A stretch of 64,000 bases of DNA, taken from contig CAZKEF010000017.1 of NCBI GenBank assembly GCA_964551735.1, positions 1 through 64,000 on the forward strand, read 5' to 3'. Source of the DNA: DAOUAT01 sp964551735. Lineage in GTDB: Bacteria; Chloroflexota; Anaerolineae; CG2-30-64-16. This document shows, piece by piece, positions 16,147 through 24,919 of the stretch (position 1 is its first letter; each line of letters begins with the position of its first letter). A model generated the notes under the pieces. That model was given only the letters and a program-made list of their open reading frames with translations. It was not told where the DNA came from and did not search any database. Position numbers and translations under genes: made by a program.

Positions 16147-18671
16147 TGACAAGTCCTCGGCAACTTATGTCTATCCCCCGCGCGGCCCTGGCCGCCGCAC
16201 TGAATCTCGGGCTGGCCGCCGTAGGCTCGGCGCGGAGGCCCACGGTGCGCGGCCGCCTGCGCCTGGCCGGCCTCCGCGCACCGGTCGAGATCCTCCGTGA
16301 CCGCTGGGGCGTGCCGCACATCGACGCGGCCAACGCCCTGGACCTGATGTTTGCTCAAGGCTTCGTCCACGCCCAAGACCGGCTGTGGCAGATGGACTTT
16401 CAGCGTCGGCTGGTGGCCGGCCGGGTCGCCGAGGTCGTGGGGCCGGCGGCGCTGCCTGCCGACCGGGCGGTACGCATCCTGGGCATGCGCCGCGTGGCCG
16501 AGGCCGAGCTGACACTGCTGGACGCCGAGGCCCGCGCCGAGTTGGATACTTTTGCAGCCGGGATCAACGCGTGCATGGCATCCGAGCCGCTGCCGGTAGA
16601 GTTCACGCTGCTGCGTTACCGGCCAGAGCCGTGGACGCCGGCCGATTCACTCTCGTGGGCCAAGATGATGGCGTGGAGCCTGTCCGGCAACTGGGAGAGC
16701 GAACTGCTGCGCACGGCGCTGATCGAGCGGCTGGGACCGGAAACCGCGGCCGAGCTGGAGCCACCTCCGCCCGCAAACTGGCCGACAGTGCTTGGAAACA
16801 CTGGAATCGAGGCTTTAGCCGGTCTCTTTGATCAACCAGGACAACCGGCTGAAGCCTCGATTCCGAATAATGATCTGAACAACTATGACATTAGGGGGGC
16901 TGACCTTCCTCCATCCGCCTCAGCTCCGGGCAGCAACAACTGGGTCGTGGCCGGCTGGCGCTCGGCGACGGGGATGCCGCTGCTGGCGAATGACATGCAC
17001 TTGCGGTTGGGCATACCGGCGATCTGGTATGAGAATCATCTGATTTGTGGTGAGTTCAACGTCACCGGCGTGACCTTCCCCGGCATTCCCGGCGTGGTGG
17101 CAGGCCACAACGGACATGTGGCGTGGGGGTTCACCAACGGCTACCCCGATGTGCAGGATCTCTACATGGAACGGCTGCGGCGGACGGACGATGGCCGCGT
17201 GCAGTACGAATATTGCGGCAAGTGGCTGGACGCGGCCGTACGCCGCGAGGTCATCCGGGTGAAGGGCGGCGAACCGGTCACCGAAGAGGTGTTTGCCACC
17301 CGCCACGGCCCCATCATCAACGCACTCGCGCCTGGCCTGGCTGCGCCCACCCCCATCCCTCCAGACTTCCACACCGATGCCGGAGGCGCCCCCTCGCCCC
17401 TCGCGCGCGCGTTGGCCCTGCGTTGGACCGCGCTCGATCCCGCGCCGATGTTGCCCGCGCTGCGCGCGATGAACCGGGCGCACACCTGCGCTGAATTCCG
17501 CGAGGCGCTGCGGGGCTGGACCACGCCGGTGCAGAACACTGTCTACGCCGACACCCAGGGGAGCATCGCCTACAGCTACCCCGGCCGCGTGCCGATCCGG
17601 GCCCAGGGTCAGGGCCGCGTGCCCGTGCCCGGCTGGGACGGCGAGCACGAGTGGCTGGGCTATGTGCCGTTCGACGAGCTGCCGCACCTGTTCAACCCGC
17701 TCCAGGGGTTCATCGCCTCGGCCAACAATCGGGTGGTGGACGCGTTCCCTCACTTTCTTGGGAGCGAGTTCGCGACCGGTGAGCGGGCTCAACGCATCGT
17801 GACCCAGCTCAAGGGCCAGCCCACCGCCGATGTCGCCTTCTTCCAGTGGATGCAGCAGGAACAGATCTCGCCCACCATGCAGACCATCGCAGGCTACCTG
17901 GGTCACTTGCGGCCGGCAGACCCAGCGCTGGCCGCGGCCGTGCAGGTGGTGCGCCGCTGGAACGGCCGCGTGACCGCCGACAGCCCCGCGGCCGCCATCT
18001 GCGAAGTTTCCGGCCGGGCATTGATGCAGGTCATCCTGGCGAAGAAGCTGGGTGACAACGACGCCGATCGTGATTTGATGAACCGTTACTTGGGTAAAGG
18101 CCCGACGCCGATATTGGCGGAGGCCAGCTTTATGTCGCAACGAAGCTGGGAATGGCTATTGCACATCTTATCGCTCCCACACTCGCACTGGTTCGACCTG
18201 GGAGGTGGCGAGCGCAGGGATGATGTGCTGCTGATCGCACTGCGGCGGACGCTGGCCTATCTGCAAAGTCGCCTCGGCCCACCTGAGCCTGAGCTGCGCA
18301 ACTGGGCCTGGGGCCGGCTGCATACCCTGACCTTTGGCCACCTGGCCGGCCGCGTGTCTGTGTTGGCCCGCCATTTCAACCGCGGCCCGTTCCCCCTGGG
18401 TGGCGACGGCAACACCATCTGGGCCACGGGCAACGGCCTGACGCCGGAGGCCAGCACGGCCGTGGTGGGCCCGCCGTTCCGCTTCATCGCCGACCTGGGC
18501 GATCTGGACCACTGTTGGGGGTGTCTGGTTCCCGGCAACTCCGGCCGACCTGACAGCTCGCACTACGATGACCAGATCGGTGCGTGGTTCAAGGGGGAGT
18601 ATCACCCGATGTTGTACGCGCGGGAGGTTGTGGAACGGGGGGCGGTGACGAGGTTGAAACTCGAATCCTGA
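16146..18671 (+). CDS. Penicillin acylase family Ntn-hydrolase
   Basis: 841 residues, the expected precursor length. An alpha-chain region (ILRDRWGVPHIDA ... FAQG-like FVHAQDRLWQMDF) precedes a spacer, and the beta chain begins at the nucleophile Ser263 in GSNNWVVAG; autocleavage between Gly262 and Ser263 is expected. The family hydrolyses amides such as penicillins, N-acyl-homoserine lactones or cyclic imides; the substrate is unknown. A 62-bp palindromic repeat (16803-16864) is inserted in frame and codes for part of the spacer just before the cleavage site. No clear signal peptide is seen; the N-terminus is Ala-rich and only weakly hydrophobic. Confidence 0.9.
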   Translation: MTSPRQLMSIPRAALAAALNLGLAAVGSARRPTVRGRLRLAGLRAPVEILRDRWGVPHIDAANALDLMFAQGFVHAQDRLWQMDFQRRLVAGRVAEVVGPAALPADRAVRILGMRRVAEAELTLLDAEARAELDTFAAGINACMASEPLPVEFTLLRYRPEPWTPADSLSWAKMMAWSLSGNWESELLRTALIERLGPETAAELEPPPPANWPTVLGNTGIEALAGLFDQPGQPAEASIPNNDLNNYDIRGADLPPSASAPGSNNWVVAGWRSATGMPLLANDMHLRLGIPAIWYENHLICGEFNVTGVTFPGIPGVVAGHNGHVAWGFTNGYPDVQDLYMERLRRTDDGRVQYEYCGKWLDAAVRREVIRVKGGEPVTEEVFATRHGPIINALAPGLAAPTPIPPDFHTDAGGAPSPLARALALRWTALDPAPMLPALRAMNRAHTCAEFREALRGWTTPVQNTVYADTQGSIAYSYPGRVPIRAQGQGRVPVPGWDGEHEWLGYVPFDELPHLFNPLQGFIASANNRVVDAFPHFLGSEFATGERAQRIVTQLKGQPTADVAFFQWMQQEQISPTMQTIAGYLGHLRPADPALAAAVQVVRRWNGRVTADSPAAAICEVSGRALMQVILAKKLGDNDADRDLMNRYLGKGPTPILAEASFMSQRSWEWLLHILSLPHSHWFDLGGGERRDDVLLIALRRTLAYLQSRLGPPEPELRNWAWGRLHTLTFGHLAGRVSVLARHFNRGPFPLGGDGNTIWATGNGLTPEASTAVVGPPFRFIADLGDLDHCWGCLVPGNSGRPDSSHYDDQIGAWFKGEYHPMLYAREVVERGAVTRLKLES
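16803..16864. repeat. Palindromic element, in-frame copy within penicillin acylase
   Basis: Arms GGAATCGAGGCTTTAGCCGG and its near-perfect reverse complement (one mismatch) enclose a 20-base centre. The same arms occur at 27687-27747 and 29435-29495 and, degenerate, at 18686-18740. Here the element is translated without a stop (TGIEALAG ... EASIPN). Confidence 0.85.
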
Positions 18672-18685
18672 TATTCCCCGATGCT

Positions 18686-18900
18686 GGACTCGAGGCTTTA
18701 GCCGGTCTGTCTCGTTCACCACTTGACCGGCTAAAGCCCAATGGCACTAAGATTTGGAGGTCGGCCAGCGTTTCACCTGTTCTTAGCCGGTCTGCGACCG
18801 GCGTCGCAGGCGCTTTCGAGCCGTTTCTGATGCCAAGCCGGGGGTCACAGACCCCCTACGAGCGGAAAGTGAGTGACATTGGGCTAAAGCCTCGATTCCA
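18686..18900. repeat. Composite palindromic repeat after penicillin acylase
   Basis: It begins with a variant left arm (GGACTCGAGGCTTTAGCCGG) and ends with the right arm GGGCTAAAGCCTCGATTCC. Between them is a second module (about 18785-18870) with the inverted pairs CGACCGGCGTCG and GGGGGTCACAGACCCCC. The same two-part arrangement is found at 27687-27864. It fills the gap between two convergent genes and may act as a terminator. Confidence 0.75.
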
Positions 18901-18920
18901 GTCGCGTTTTTCCTTTTTTC

Positions 18921-20711
18921 CTATCGCCGCGTGATCCCCCACAGCAACGCAACCCCCGCCGCGGCCAGCAGCCCGGTGCTCACCCCGCCCGGCCCGTCCA
19001 TCGTGCGCAGCAGCATCCCTGAGACCAGCAGCCCCATCGCGATCATGCCCCACGTCAGCCGATCCACCGAGCGTTCTAGCCGGCGGATCGCCTTGGCCGC
19101 GTCCGGCGCCAGTGCAGTCTGGCTCACCAGGTCACCGCGCTCGGCCTGGGTCAGGTAGCGGTCGAGCCGTTGGGGCAGGCGCAGCGACAGGCGCAGCAGG
19201 TCGGCCAGGTCGTCCAACGCGCTGCGCCAGTCCCGCCTGATTTGGTCGGAGGCCAGGCGTTCGGCGAAAGGGAGGGTGGCGGCCCAGGGGTCGAAGTCGG
19301 GGTCCAGGGTGGTCGCCATGCCCGACAGGATCGCTACCGCCCGCACTGCAAACAGCATATCGGTGGGGAGCTGGAACGGCATCTCATAGACGAGATCGCG
19401 ATATTCGCTGAGCAGGCTCTGCGCCTCCTGCATCGCCAGGCCCGACAGCTTGCCGATGGATACGCCGCCGAACCGCGCAAACAGCGTTTCGTGCAGGGCT
19501 TCGATACGCTTGCGGTCGGCGTTGGGCAGCAGCACACCCGAATCCACATACGCCTGCACCATCAAGTGTGCATCGCGCGTGCCCACGGCGATCACGTAAT
19601 CGCGCAGGCTGGCGCGCAGCCGCTCCGGGACCACAGCCACCATGCCGAAATCCACAAACACGATGTGGAAGGGCGTAGCCGCGTCCGTTGGGGCATCGGC
19701 CGGGCGCGGCAGCGGATGCACGAACAGGTTGCCCGGATGGGGGTCGGCGTGCACGAAATGGTGGACGAAGATCTGTTCCAGGTAGGTGTCGTACAGCTTC
19801 CGGGCCACCTGCGCACGGCTGATGCCGGCCGCCTCGATGGCTGCCACGTCCCCGATCTTGATGCTGGCGACGTTCTCCAGGGTGAGCACACGGCGGGTGG
19901 TGTACTGCCAGAAGACGTCAGCGATGTAGATCCCCGGGTCGTGAGTGAAGTCGGTCGCGAACCGATCCGCGTTGCGGCCTTCGGCCGTGAAATCGAGCTC
20001 GGCGCGCGTGGTGCGCGCGAACTCGTCGTAGAGCAGATCCAGGTCCACCCGGCGGCTGACCGGCGGATACCACTTCAGCCAGTTGACCGCCAGGCGCAGC
20101 GCGGCCAGGTCGGTCTCCACCAGCAGCTCGATGCGCGGCCGCTGCACCTTAACGACAACCTGGCAGTCGTCGGCCAGGCAAGCCAGATGCACCTGAGCCA
20201 ATGAGGCGGCGGCTAGCGGTTCGGGTGAGAACCACTGAAAGACTTCCCCAGCCGGCCGTTTGAACTCACCGGCAATAACCGCCTGGATATCGTCCGGATC
20301 CTCGGCCGGCACCTCGTCCTGCAGGCCCTTCAGCTCCGCGGTCACTTCCGGCGGCAGGATGTCCACCCGGATACTGAGGAACTGGCCCAGCTTGATCAGC
20401 ACACCGCCGTAGCGCACGGCCAGCTTACGGAAGCGCCGCGCGTGGGTCCGCCAGCGGGACATGTTCGTCCGGCGCACGTAGTTGCGGAAGCCGGGCACGC
20501 GGCCCAAGATCAAGTTCCAGCCGATAAACGAAAGAAAGACGCGCGCAAAGAAGAGAGCGACGCGCACGTAGCGCGGGCGGTCGAGGATCGCCTCGGGCGG
20601 GGCGGCTGGTGTCCCGCCCAGCCCGCCGAGATCGGCCAGCGCGCTCAACTCACGGGCCGCGGATCGTTGCGTGCGGCGCCGAAATCCGAATGTGCCGGGG
20701 GGAGATGACAT
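18921..20711 (-). CDS. ABC1/UbiB-family protein kinase-like ATPase
   Basis: 596 residues. Family hallmarks are visible: KxGQ motif in IKLGQFLSIRVDILP, Ala-rich nucleotide loop AAASLAQVH, catalytic Lys in VVVKVQRP, HADPHPGN and DFGM. Two hydrophobic segments close the C-terminus. UbiB/ADCK proteins support isoprenoid-quinone or lipid metabolism, but a direct substrate is not established. It starts 18 bases after the S-component-like gene and probably ends that operon; a functional link to transport is not evident. Confidence 0.9.
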   Translation of the reverse strand: MSSPPGTFGFRRRTQRSAARELSALADLGGLGGTPAAPPEAILDRPRYVRVALFFARVFLSFIGWNLILGRVPGFRNYVRRTNMSRWRTHARRFRKLAVRYGGVLIKLGQFLSIRVDILPPEVTAELKGLQDEVPAEDPDDIQAVIAGEFKRPAGEVFQWFSPEPLAAASLAQVHLACLADDCQVVVKVQRPRIELLVETDLAALRLAVNWLKWYPPVSRRVDLDLLYDEFARTTRAELDFTAEGRNADRFATDFTHDPGIYIADVFWQYTTRRVLTLENVASIKIGDVAAIEAAGISRAQVARKLYDTYLEQIFVHHFVHADPHPGNLFVHPLPRPADAPTDAATPFHIVFVDFGMVAVVPERLRASLRDYVIAVGTRDAHLMVQAYVDSGVLLPNADRKRIEALHETLFARFGGVSIGKLSGLAMQEAQSLLSEYRDLVYEMPFQLPTDMLFAVRAVAILSGMATTLDPDFDPWAATLPFAERLASDQIRRDWRSALDDLADLLRLSLRLPQRLDRYLTQAERGDLVSQTALAPDAAKAIRRLERSVDRLTWGMIAMGLLVSGMLLRTMDGPGGVSTGLLAAAGVALLWGITRR

Positions 20712-20729
20712 CCTTCAATCCTTGCCGGC

Positions 20730-21275
20730 TCAGCGCCTCTCGGCCAGGTAAGCGAAAAAGCCGGCCCGGCGCAGCGCCTTCAGGGTCAGCCAGCCCAACA
20801 GGCCGCCCAGCGCGCCGAAAATGACATAACTGACAATGGCCCACGCTTGTCCCAGGGCCAGGAAGCCCAGGGGCGCGCCGGTGATCGCGCCCAGCACCCA
20901 CTTCACCAGGAACTTGCCCAGGTGCCCCAGGACGGCCACCAACATGCAGACGACCAGGTTGTCCAGGTTCCGCAGCAGGCGCAGCGCCAGGTCCGCGCCC
21001 ACGCCGACCATGGTGTACGACAGCAGTGTGTTGAGCGCGCCGAAATCGCCCATGCCCAGGAACGCGGCCAAGATGCCTGAGGTCAGCCCGACCAGGCTGG
21101 CGGCGCCGGTTCGCGGCACCACGCCCGCGGCGACGATGATGATCGCCATCCAAAAGATGCCGGTGTGGCCGGACATCTGTATCGGTGTCTTCAGCGCGAT
21201 CTTCGCTACCACGACGAGGGCCGCGAACAGGGCCAGCAGGACGAGTTGAAAAGTGGAGAAGTAGCGGTCTTTCAT
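20730..21275 (-). CDS. ECF transporter S-component-like membrane protein
   Basis: About 181 residues with five or six hydrophobic segments. The ATG at 21275 overlaps the upstream stop as ATGA, preferred over the longer frame. A location beside EcfT and EcfA genes and an N-terminal STFQLVLLALFAALVVVAKI resembling S-component helix 1 indicate the substrate-binding subunit of an energy-coupling-factor importer. The substrate is inferred to be Mo/W or a related cofactor from the neighbouring tup/wtp genes and shared domains; a vitamin or cobalt/nickel substrate is equally possible from sequence alone. Confidence 0.7.
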   Translation of the reverse strand: MKDRYFSTFQLVLLALFAALVVVAKIALKTPIQMSGHTGIFWMAIIIVAAGVVPRTGAASLVGLTSGILAAFLGMGDFGALNTLLSYTMVGVGADLALRLLRNLDNLVVCMLVAVLGHLGKFLVKWVLGAITGAPLGFLALGQAWAIVSYVIFGALGGLLGWLTLKALRRAGFFAYLAERR

Positions 21276-21823
21276 GGCGTCACCAGCTCGATGCGGTCGG
21301 TGTCCTGCACCCATTCGTCGCGCGTGTCCAGCACGGGCATGGCGGACACGAGCTTGAGCGTGTTGCGGTTGGACAGGTCGAACATCACCATGTTCGCCGT
21401 CTCGGCCACCTCGGCCCAGGTCAGTTGGGCCGCTTTCTGCCGGCTGGATGCGCTGACGGTGACGCGCGTGTCGGGGCTGAGCTGCTCAGGCCCCAGGTGC
21501 AGCAGCAAGATGTCGCGCAACAGCCAGCCTTCCTGGGTCTTGCCCTCGGCCGGTTCGACGAAGCTGGCCTTCTGCAGGCGGTCCAGGTCGGCCGGTGTGA
21601 AGCTGGCGACCAGCCGGCCGTCCAGGTAGATCGGCACGCCGCCGGGGACCAGGGTCGGCTCGGCCGGGAGGGCCTGCGCGGGGACGCTGCGGCCGCGCAG
21701 TGCGTCCACCGCCAGGACGATGGCCGCGATGACGATGATCGCGGCCAGGGCGATCAGGATGCGGGTCGTTTGGGACAGGCCCGCGGGTTTCTGAGATTGC
21801 GTCACTGTGTTTTTTCCTTTCAC
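21272..21823 (-). CDS. Membrane-anchored sulfite-oxidase-fold domain protein
   Basis: About 183 residues: one N-terminal TM helix (ILIALAAIIVIAAIVLAV) and an extracytoplasmic domain of the kind found in the oxidoreductase molybdopterin-binding fold (VPIYLDGRLVASFTPADLDR ... GWLLRDILL). Related domains occur in the TupA-like lipoprotein (26365-27672) and the three-domain lipoprotein (27901-29415) across the divergent promoter. The catalytic Cys of sulfite oxidase is not seen. A GTG at 21823 overlaps the EcfT stop (GTGA); a second GTG at 21805 has AAAGGA upstream. Its presence between EcfT and the S-like gene suggests a substrate-capture role. Confidence 0.65.
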   Translation of the reverse strand: MKGKNTVTQSQKPAGLSQTTRILIALAAIIVIAAIVLAVDALRGRSVPAQALPAEPTLVPGGVPIYLDGRLVASFTPADLDRLQKASFVEPAEGKTQEGWLLRDILLLHLGPEQLSPDTRVTVSASSRQKAAQLTWAEVAETANMVMFDLSNRNTLKLVSAMPVLDTRDEWVQDTDRIELVTP

Positions 21824-22560
21824 CAACGCCAAAACAGTAACAACCCGATGACGAGCGCCGTGCCGACCAGCAGCACCCAATCGAACCGGCGCATGGCCAA
21901 TTGCCGGTAGGGCCGCCGGTCGGGCGAATCGAAACCGCGCGCATAGGCCGCCTCGGTCATGGCCCAGGCACGGTGGGCGGTCATCACCACGGCCGGCACG
22001 GCCAGGGCCACCAGGTCACGGGCGTTGCGCGCCAGGTTGCGCCATCCGGCCACCGGCTGCCACGCGCCGCGCGCCTGCTGGGCTTCCATGATCGTCCGCC
22101 ATTCGTCGCCCAACAGGCCGATGCTCTGCACCGCTAGGCCCAGGCTGAACGCGTAACGGTACGGCAGGCGCAGCCACTCCAGCACCAGGCGGAACTCCTC
22201 AGGGGTCGTGGTGGCAAACACGATGGCAAACGCGCCGCTGAGCAGCACGATGCGCAGCGTCACCAGCACGGCCAGCTCCAGCGAGATCAGCCACCAGTCC
22301 ACGGCGAACAGCACCAGCAGCACCCACTTCAGACGCCGCAACAGGCGCACGGCAACCGGCAGGAGCCGCGTCCAGGCCATGAAGGCGGCGTAGCAGGCCA
22401 GAAAGACCGCGACCTTGTCCAGCGGCAGCATCACCGCCAGAGAAGCCCCCAGGCTGATCGCCAGCTTTGCCCGCGGGTCAACCCCGCGCAGCGGCGAGTC
22501 CGGCGCCAACGCGCCCCAGCGGCCGGCCCGCTCCCCCCGGTGGCGTCCGCGGCCGATCAT
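21820..22560 (-). CDS. ecfT: ECF transporter transmembrane protein EcfT
   Basis: About 246 residues from the ATG at 22560, which overlaps the upstream ATPase stop as ATGA. Four to five hydrophobic segments, the opening LRGVDPRAKLAISL typical of CbiQ/EcfT, and the coupling motifs EAQQARGAW and AYARGFD that contact the ATPases. EcfT joins the S component to the ATPase pair. Confidence 0.88.
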   Translation of the reverse strand: MIGRGRHRGERAGRWGALAPDSPLRGVDPRAKLAISLGASLAVMLPLDKVAVFLACYAAFMAWTRLLPVAVRLLRRLKWVLLVLFAVDWWLISLELAVLVTLRIVLLSGAFAIVFATTTPEEFRLVLEWLRLPYRYAFSLGLAVQSIGLLGDEWRTIMEAQQARGAWQPVAGWRNLARNARDLVALAVPAVVMTAHRAWAMTEAAYARGFDSPDRRPYRQLAMRRFDWVLLVGTALVIGLLLFWRW

Positions 22561-23984
22561 GGCGCGCCCATCTGCGGCGGCAGCGCCCAGGCCGGGACCC
22601 CGAGGCCGATAGCCTGCCACGGCGCGGGATCGCGCAGCAGGCGCGCGGGCGGCCCGTCGGCGACGATGCCCTTGCTCCCCAGCAGCAGCAGCCGGTCGGC
22701 CTGCGCGGCCAGCATCAGGTCGTGCGTCGTCATGAGCACCAGTTGACCGGCCCGCGCCAGGTCGTGCGCCAGGCGCACCAACATGTCTTTGTGATCGCGA
22801 TCCTGGCCCAACGACGGCTCGTCCAACAGCACCCCATGCCGGGGCCGGCGCATCAGCACCGTGGCCAGGGCCACCCGTTTCTTTTCGCCCTCGCTCAACA
22901 GCAGGGGCGGCGTCTCTTCGTAGGCCGCCAGCCCCAACGCGGCCAGCAGATGCGCGTACAGGCGCATGTCCGGGGCCGGCACGCGGTAGAGGATCTCCTG
23001 GCGCACCGATGCGTTGAAAAGCTGGAGCTCGGCGTTCTGGAAGACCAGGCCCAGGTCGGGACGTGCATCGCCCGCCCTGATCTCGCCCTCGTAGCGCTGC
23101 AAGCCGGCCAGCGCCCGCAGCAGCGTGGTCTTGCCGGCGCCGTTCCGTCCCACCACGGCCACCACCTGGCTGCTCTCGGCGGTGAAGCTCAACCGGTCGA
23201 GCACGGCCCGGCCGCCCAGGCGCACGGTGAGATCACGCACCGCCAGCGTAAACGGCCTCCGCTGATCGAGTCCGGGTTCCGCGCCCTGGTCACGTTCCTG
23301 GCAGGGGGGGCTTCCTCCCGCCAGCGAGAGCCGCCGCAGCCCGGCCAGGCCCGCCAGATACTCGTGCCGATGCTCGCACACGATGACCGCGGCGCCGTCA
23401 TCCGTCAGCCCGGCCAGGTGCGCCACCAGATCGGTCGCGGCCGTGGTATCCAGCATGGAGAGCGGCTCGTCCAGTGCCAACACGCGCGGCCGCCGGGCCA
23501 TGATTGCCGCCAGGGCCAGCTTCTGCTGCTCGCCGCCGGACAGGGTTTGTGGCGCCCGCGTCCGCAGCGATGTCAGGTCGAAGCGCGCCAGGGCCGTTTC
23601 CAGGCGATCAGCGATCTCCGGGCGGGGCAGCCCCAGGTTCTCCAGGCCGAACACGATCTCGTCTTCAACGCTGGCCGCTAACATTTGGCTGGCCGGGTTC
23701 TGGAACACCAGCCCGCCACGGCCCGCCAACTGCCACAGCGGCGCGGTCGCGGTCTCCAGCCCGTCCAACCAGACCCGGCCGCGATACGCGCCCCGGTACA
23801 GGTGCGGGATCAGGCCGGTCAGGCAGCGGGCCAGGGTGCTCTTGCCGCAGCCCGAGGGCCCGCTCACCAGCCAGAGCTCGCCCGGAGCGGCCGCGAGGTC
23901 CGTTTCGGCCAGGCCATGGCCGTTCTGCCCGTAGCGGTAGGTCACCGCCTCGGCGCGCACGCCTGGGGTATGTCTTCCGTTCAC
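22557..23984 (-). CDS. Fused double ABC ATPase (EcfA-EcfA' type)
   Basis: 475 residues with two complete ABC cassettes. The first (about 8-215) has Walker A GPSGCGKST, signature LSGGEQQ and Walker B VLALDEP; the second (about 245-460) has GRNGAGKTT, signature LLSEGEKKR and GVLLDEP. Q-loops (VFQNPASQM, VFQNAELQL) match the ECF group. The first signature is canonical and the second is variant (SEGEK), as often seen in tandem ATPases. It is coupled to ecfT by an ATGA overlap. Confidence 0.9.
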   Translation of the reverse strand: MNGRHTPGVRAEAVTYRYGQNGHGLAETDLAAAPGELWLVSGPSGCGKSTLARCLTGLIPHLYRGAYRGRVWLDGLETATAPLWQLAGRGGLVFQNPASQMLAASVEDEIVFGLENLGLPRPEIADRLETALARFDLTSLRTRAPQTLSGGEQQKLALAAIMARRPRVLALDEPLSMLDTTAATDLVAHLAGLTDDGAAVIVCEHRHEYLAGLAGLRRLSLAGGSPPCQERDQGAEPGLDQRRPFTLAVRDLTVRLGGRAVLDRLSFTAESSQVVAVVGRNGAGKTTLLRALAGLQRYEGEIRAGDARPDLGLVFQNAELQLFNASVRQEILYRVPAPDMRLYAHLLAALGLAAYEETPPLLLSEGEKKRVALATVLMRRPRHGVLLDEPSLGQDRDHKDMLVRLAHDLARAGQLVLMTTHDLMLAAQADRLLLLGSKGIVADGPPARLLRDPAPWQAIGLGVPAWALPPQMGAP

Positions 23985-24009
23985 GATTCCAACCTGTGCC
24001 TGAACCGCA

Positions 24010-24744
24010 TCAGCCCGACCTGGCCTTGATCACTTCGCGCGGCGCCACGCGCCAACGCCCCGCCCCATCAGCCGCGCTTTCGACGTAGAGCGTGAGCTGG
24101 CCGGCCCGCAGCACCGGCCGGGCCCAGTCGCCCAGATCAATGACCGCGTCGGCACCGAGCGCGCGGCCTGCCAGCGTACAAACCGCTTCCATGCCGGTAG
24201 TGCGACACAGGTCGCCGACCGTTTGCGCGCCGGTCAGCTCGCGCAGGCCAGGCAGCCAGAGACAGCGGCCATCGTCCCCCGTCGCCCGCAAGCCTACCGC
24301 AGCCAGCGCGCCGATCACCCCGCCCCCGTCGCCGGTAAGACCTTCCAGGAGAAGGCCGGCGCGCACCGCCAGGGCCGTCGCCTCGGCAGGGGTCAACACC
24401 TCCCGCTTCGCCCGCGCGCCGAACGCCTGCACGGCGTCATCGGCAGCGCCCCGGGCTGCGATGCACAACCCTGCGTCCGACCCGGCCGCGCTCTCGGCCA
24501 GCAGAAACGCGCGGCAAAATCCGCCCAGCACGCTGACAGCATCGTCCGCGTCCACTAGCAGGCAGGCCGAGCTGTTGTGCGACGTATAGCGGATGTCAGG
24601 ATGCACCAGGAGCTGATGGCGGGTGATGCTGTGCAGCCGTGCCAGGCCACTTTCCGCCAGCGCGGCGCCCAGAGTCCGCGCCCGGAAGCCTGTGCCGCGA
24701 CTGTCCAAGTTGTCGGTGTCATCAATGCCGATCAGGAAGTCCAT
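24010..24744 (-). CDS. TiaS-like nucleotide-binding protein of unknown function
   Basis: 244 residues opening with FLIGIDDTDNLDSRGTG, the signature of the N-terminal part of archaeal tRNA-Ile2 agmatinylcytidine synthetase (TiaS) and related proteins. The TiaS zinc-ribbon and OB domains are absent, so it is a stand-alone domain with another role. It is the first gene of the ECF operon, 25 bases before the ATPase. Similar stand-alone proteins are uncharacterised; a role in cofactor or nucleotide metabolism linked to the transporter is a guess. Confidence 0.6.
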   Translation of the reverse strand: MDFLIGIDDTDNLDSRGTGFRARTLGAALAESGLARLHSITRHQLLVHPDIRYTSHNSSACLLVDADDAVSVLGGFCRAFLLAESAAGSDAGLCIAARGAADDAVQAFGARAKREVLTPAEATALAVRAGLLLEGLTGDGGGVIGALAAVGLRATGDDGRCLWLPGLRELTGAQTVGDLCRTTGMEAVCTLAGRALGADAVIDLGDWARPVLRAGQLTLYVESAADGAGRWRVAPREVIKARSG

Positions 24745-24821
24745 GCGCCTCTCACGAAATGAGGATGTGAAGCCATTGTATCTGTCTTCTCCCCCCTGTC
24801 AACTGCTCTTCATGATCTGAC

Positions 24822-24850
24822 TTGACCGAGGCAAGCCCCCCAAGTATAAT
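24822..24850 (+). promoter_or_regulatory. Promoter of the tup operon
   Basis: TTGACC (24822-24827), 17-base spacer, perfect TATAAT (24845-24850). The leader to tupB is only about 40-60 bases, too short for a known molybdenum/tungsten-cofactor riboswitch. Confidence 0.75.
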
Positions 24851-24919
24851 TGCGTCCACACAATCATACACGACCTGGCGTTACGGAGCAATCCCATCAG
24901 CGAAATCTGGCGCGGCCTC

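Noticed and set aside
24851..24895. Molybdenum/tungsten-cofactor riboswitch before tupB
   Set aside because: The leader after the predicted start is only about 40 bases and shows no multi-stem structure.
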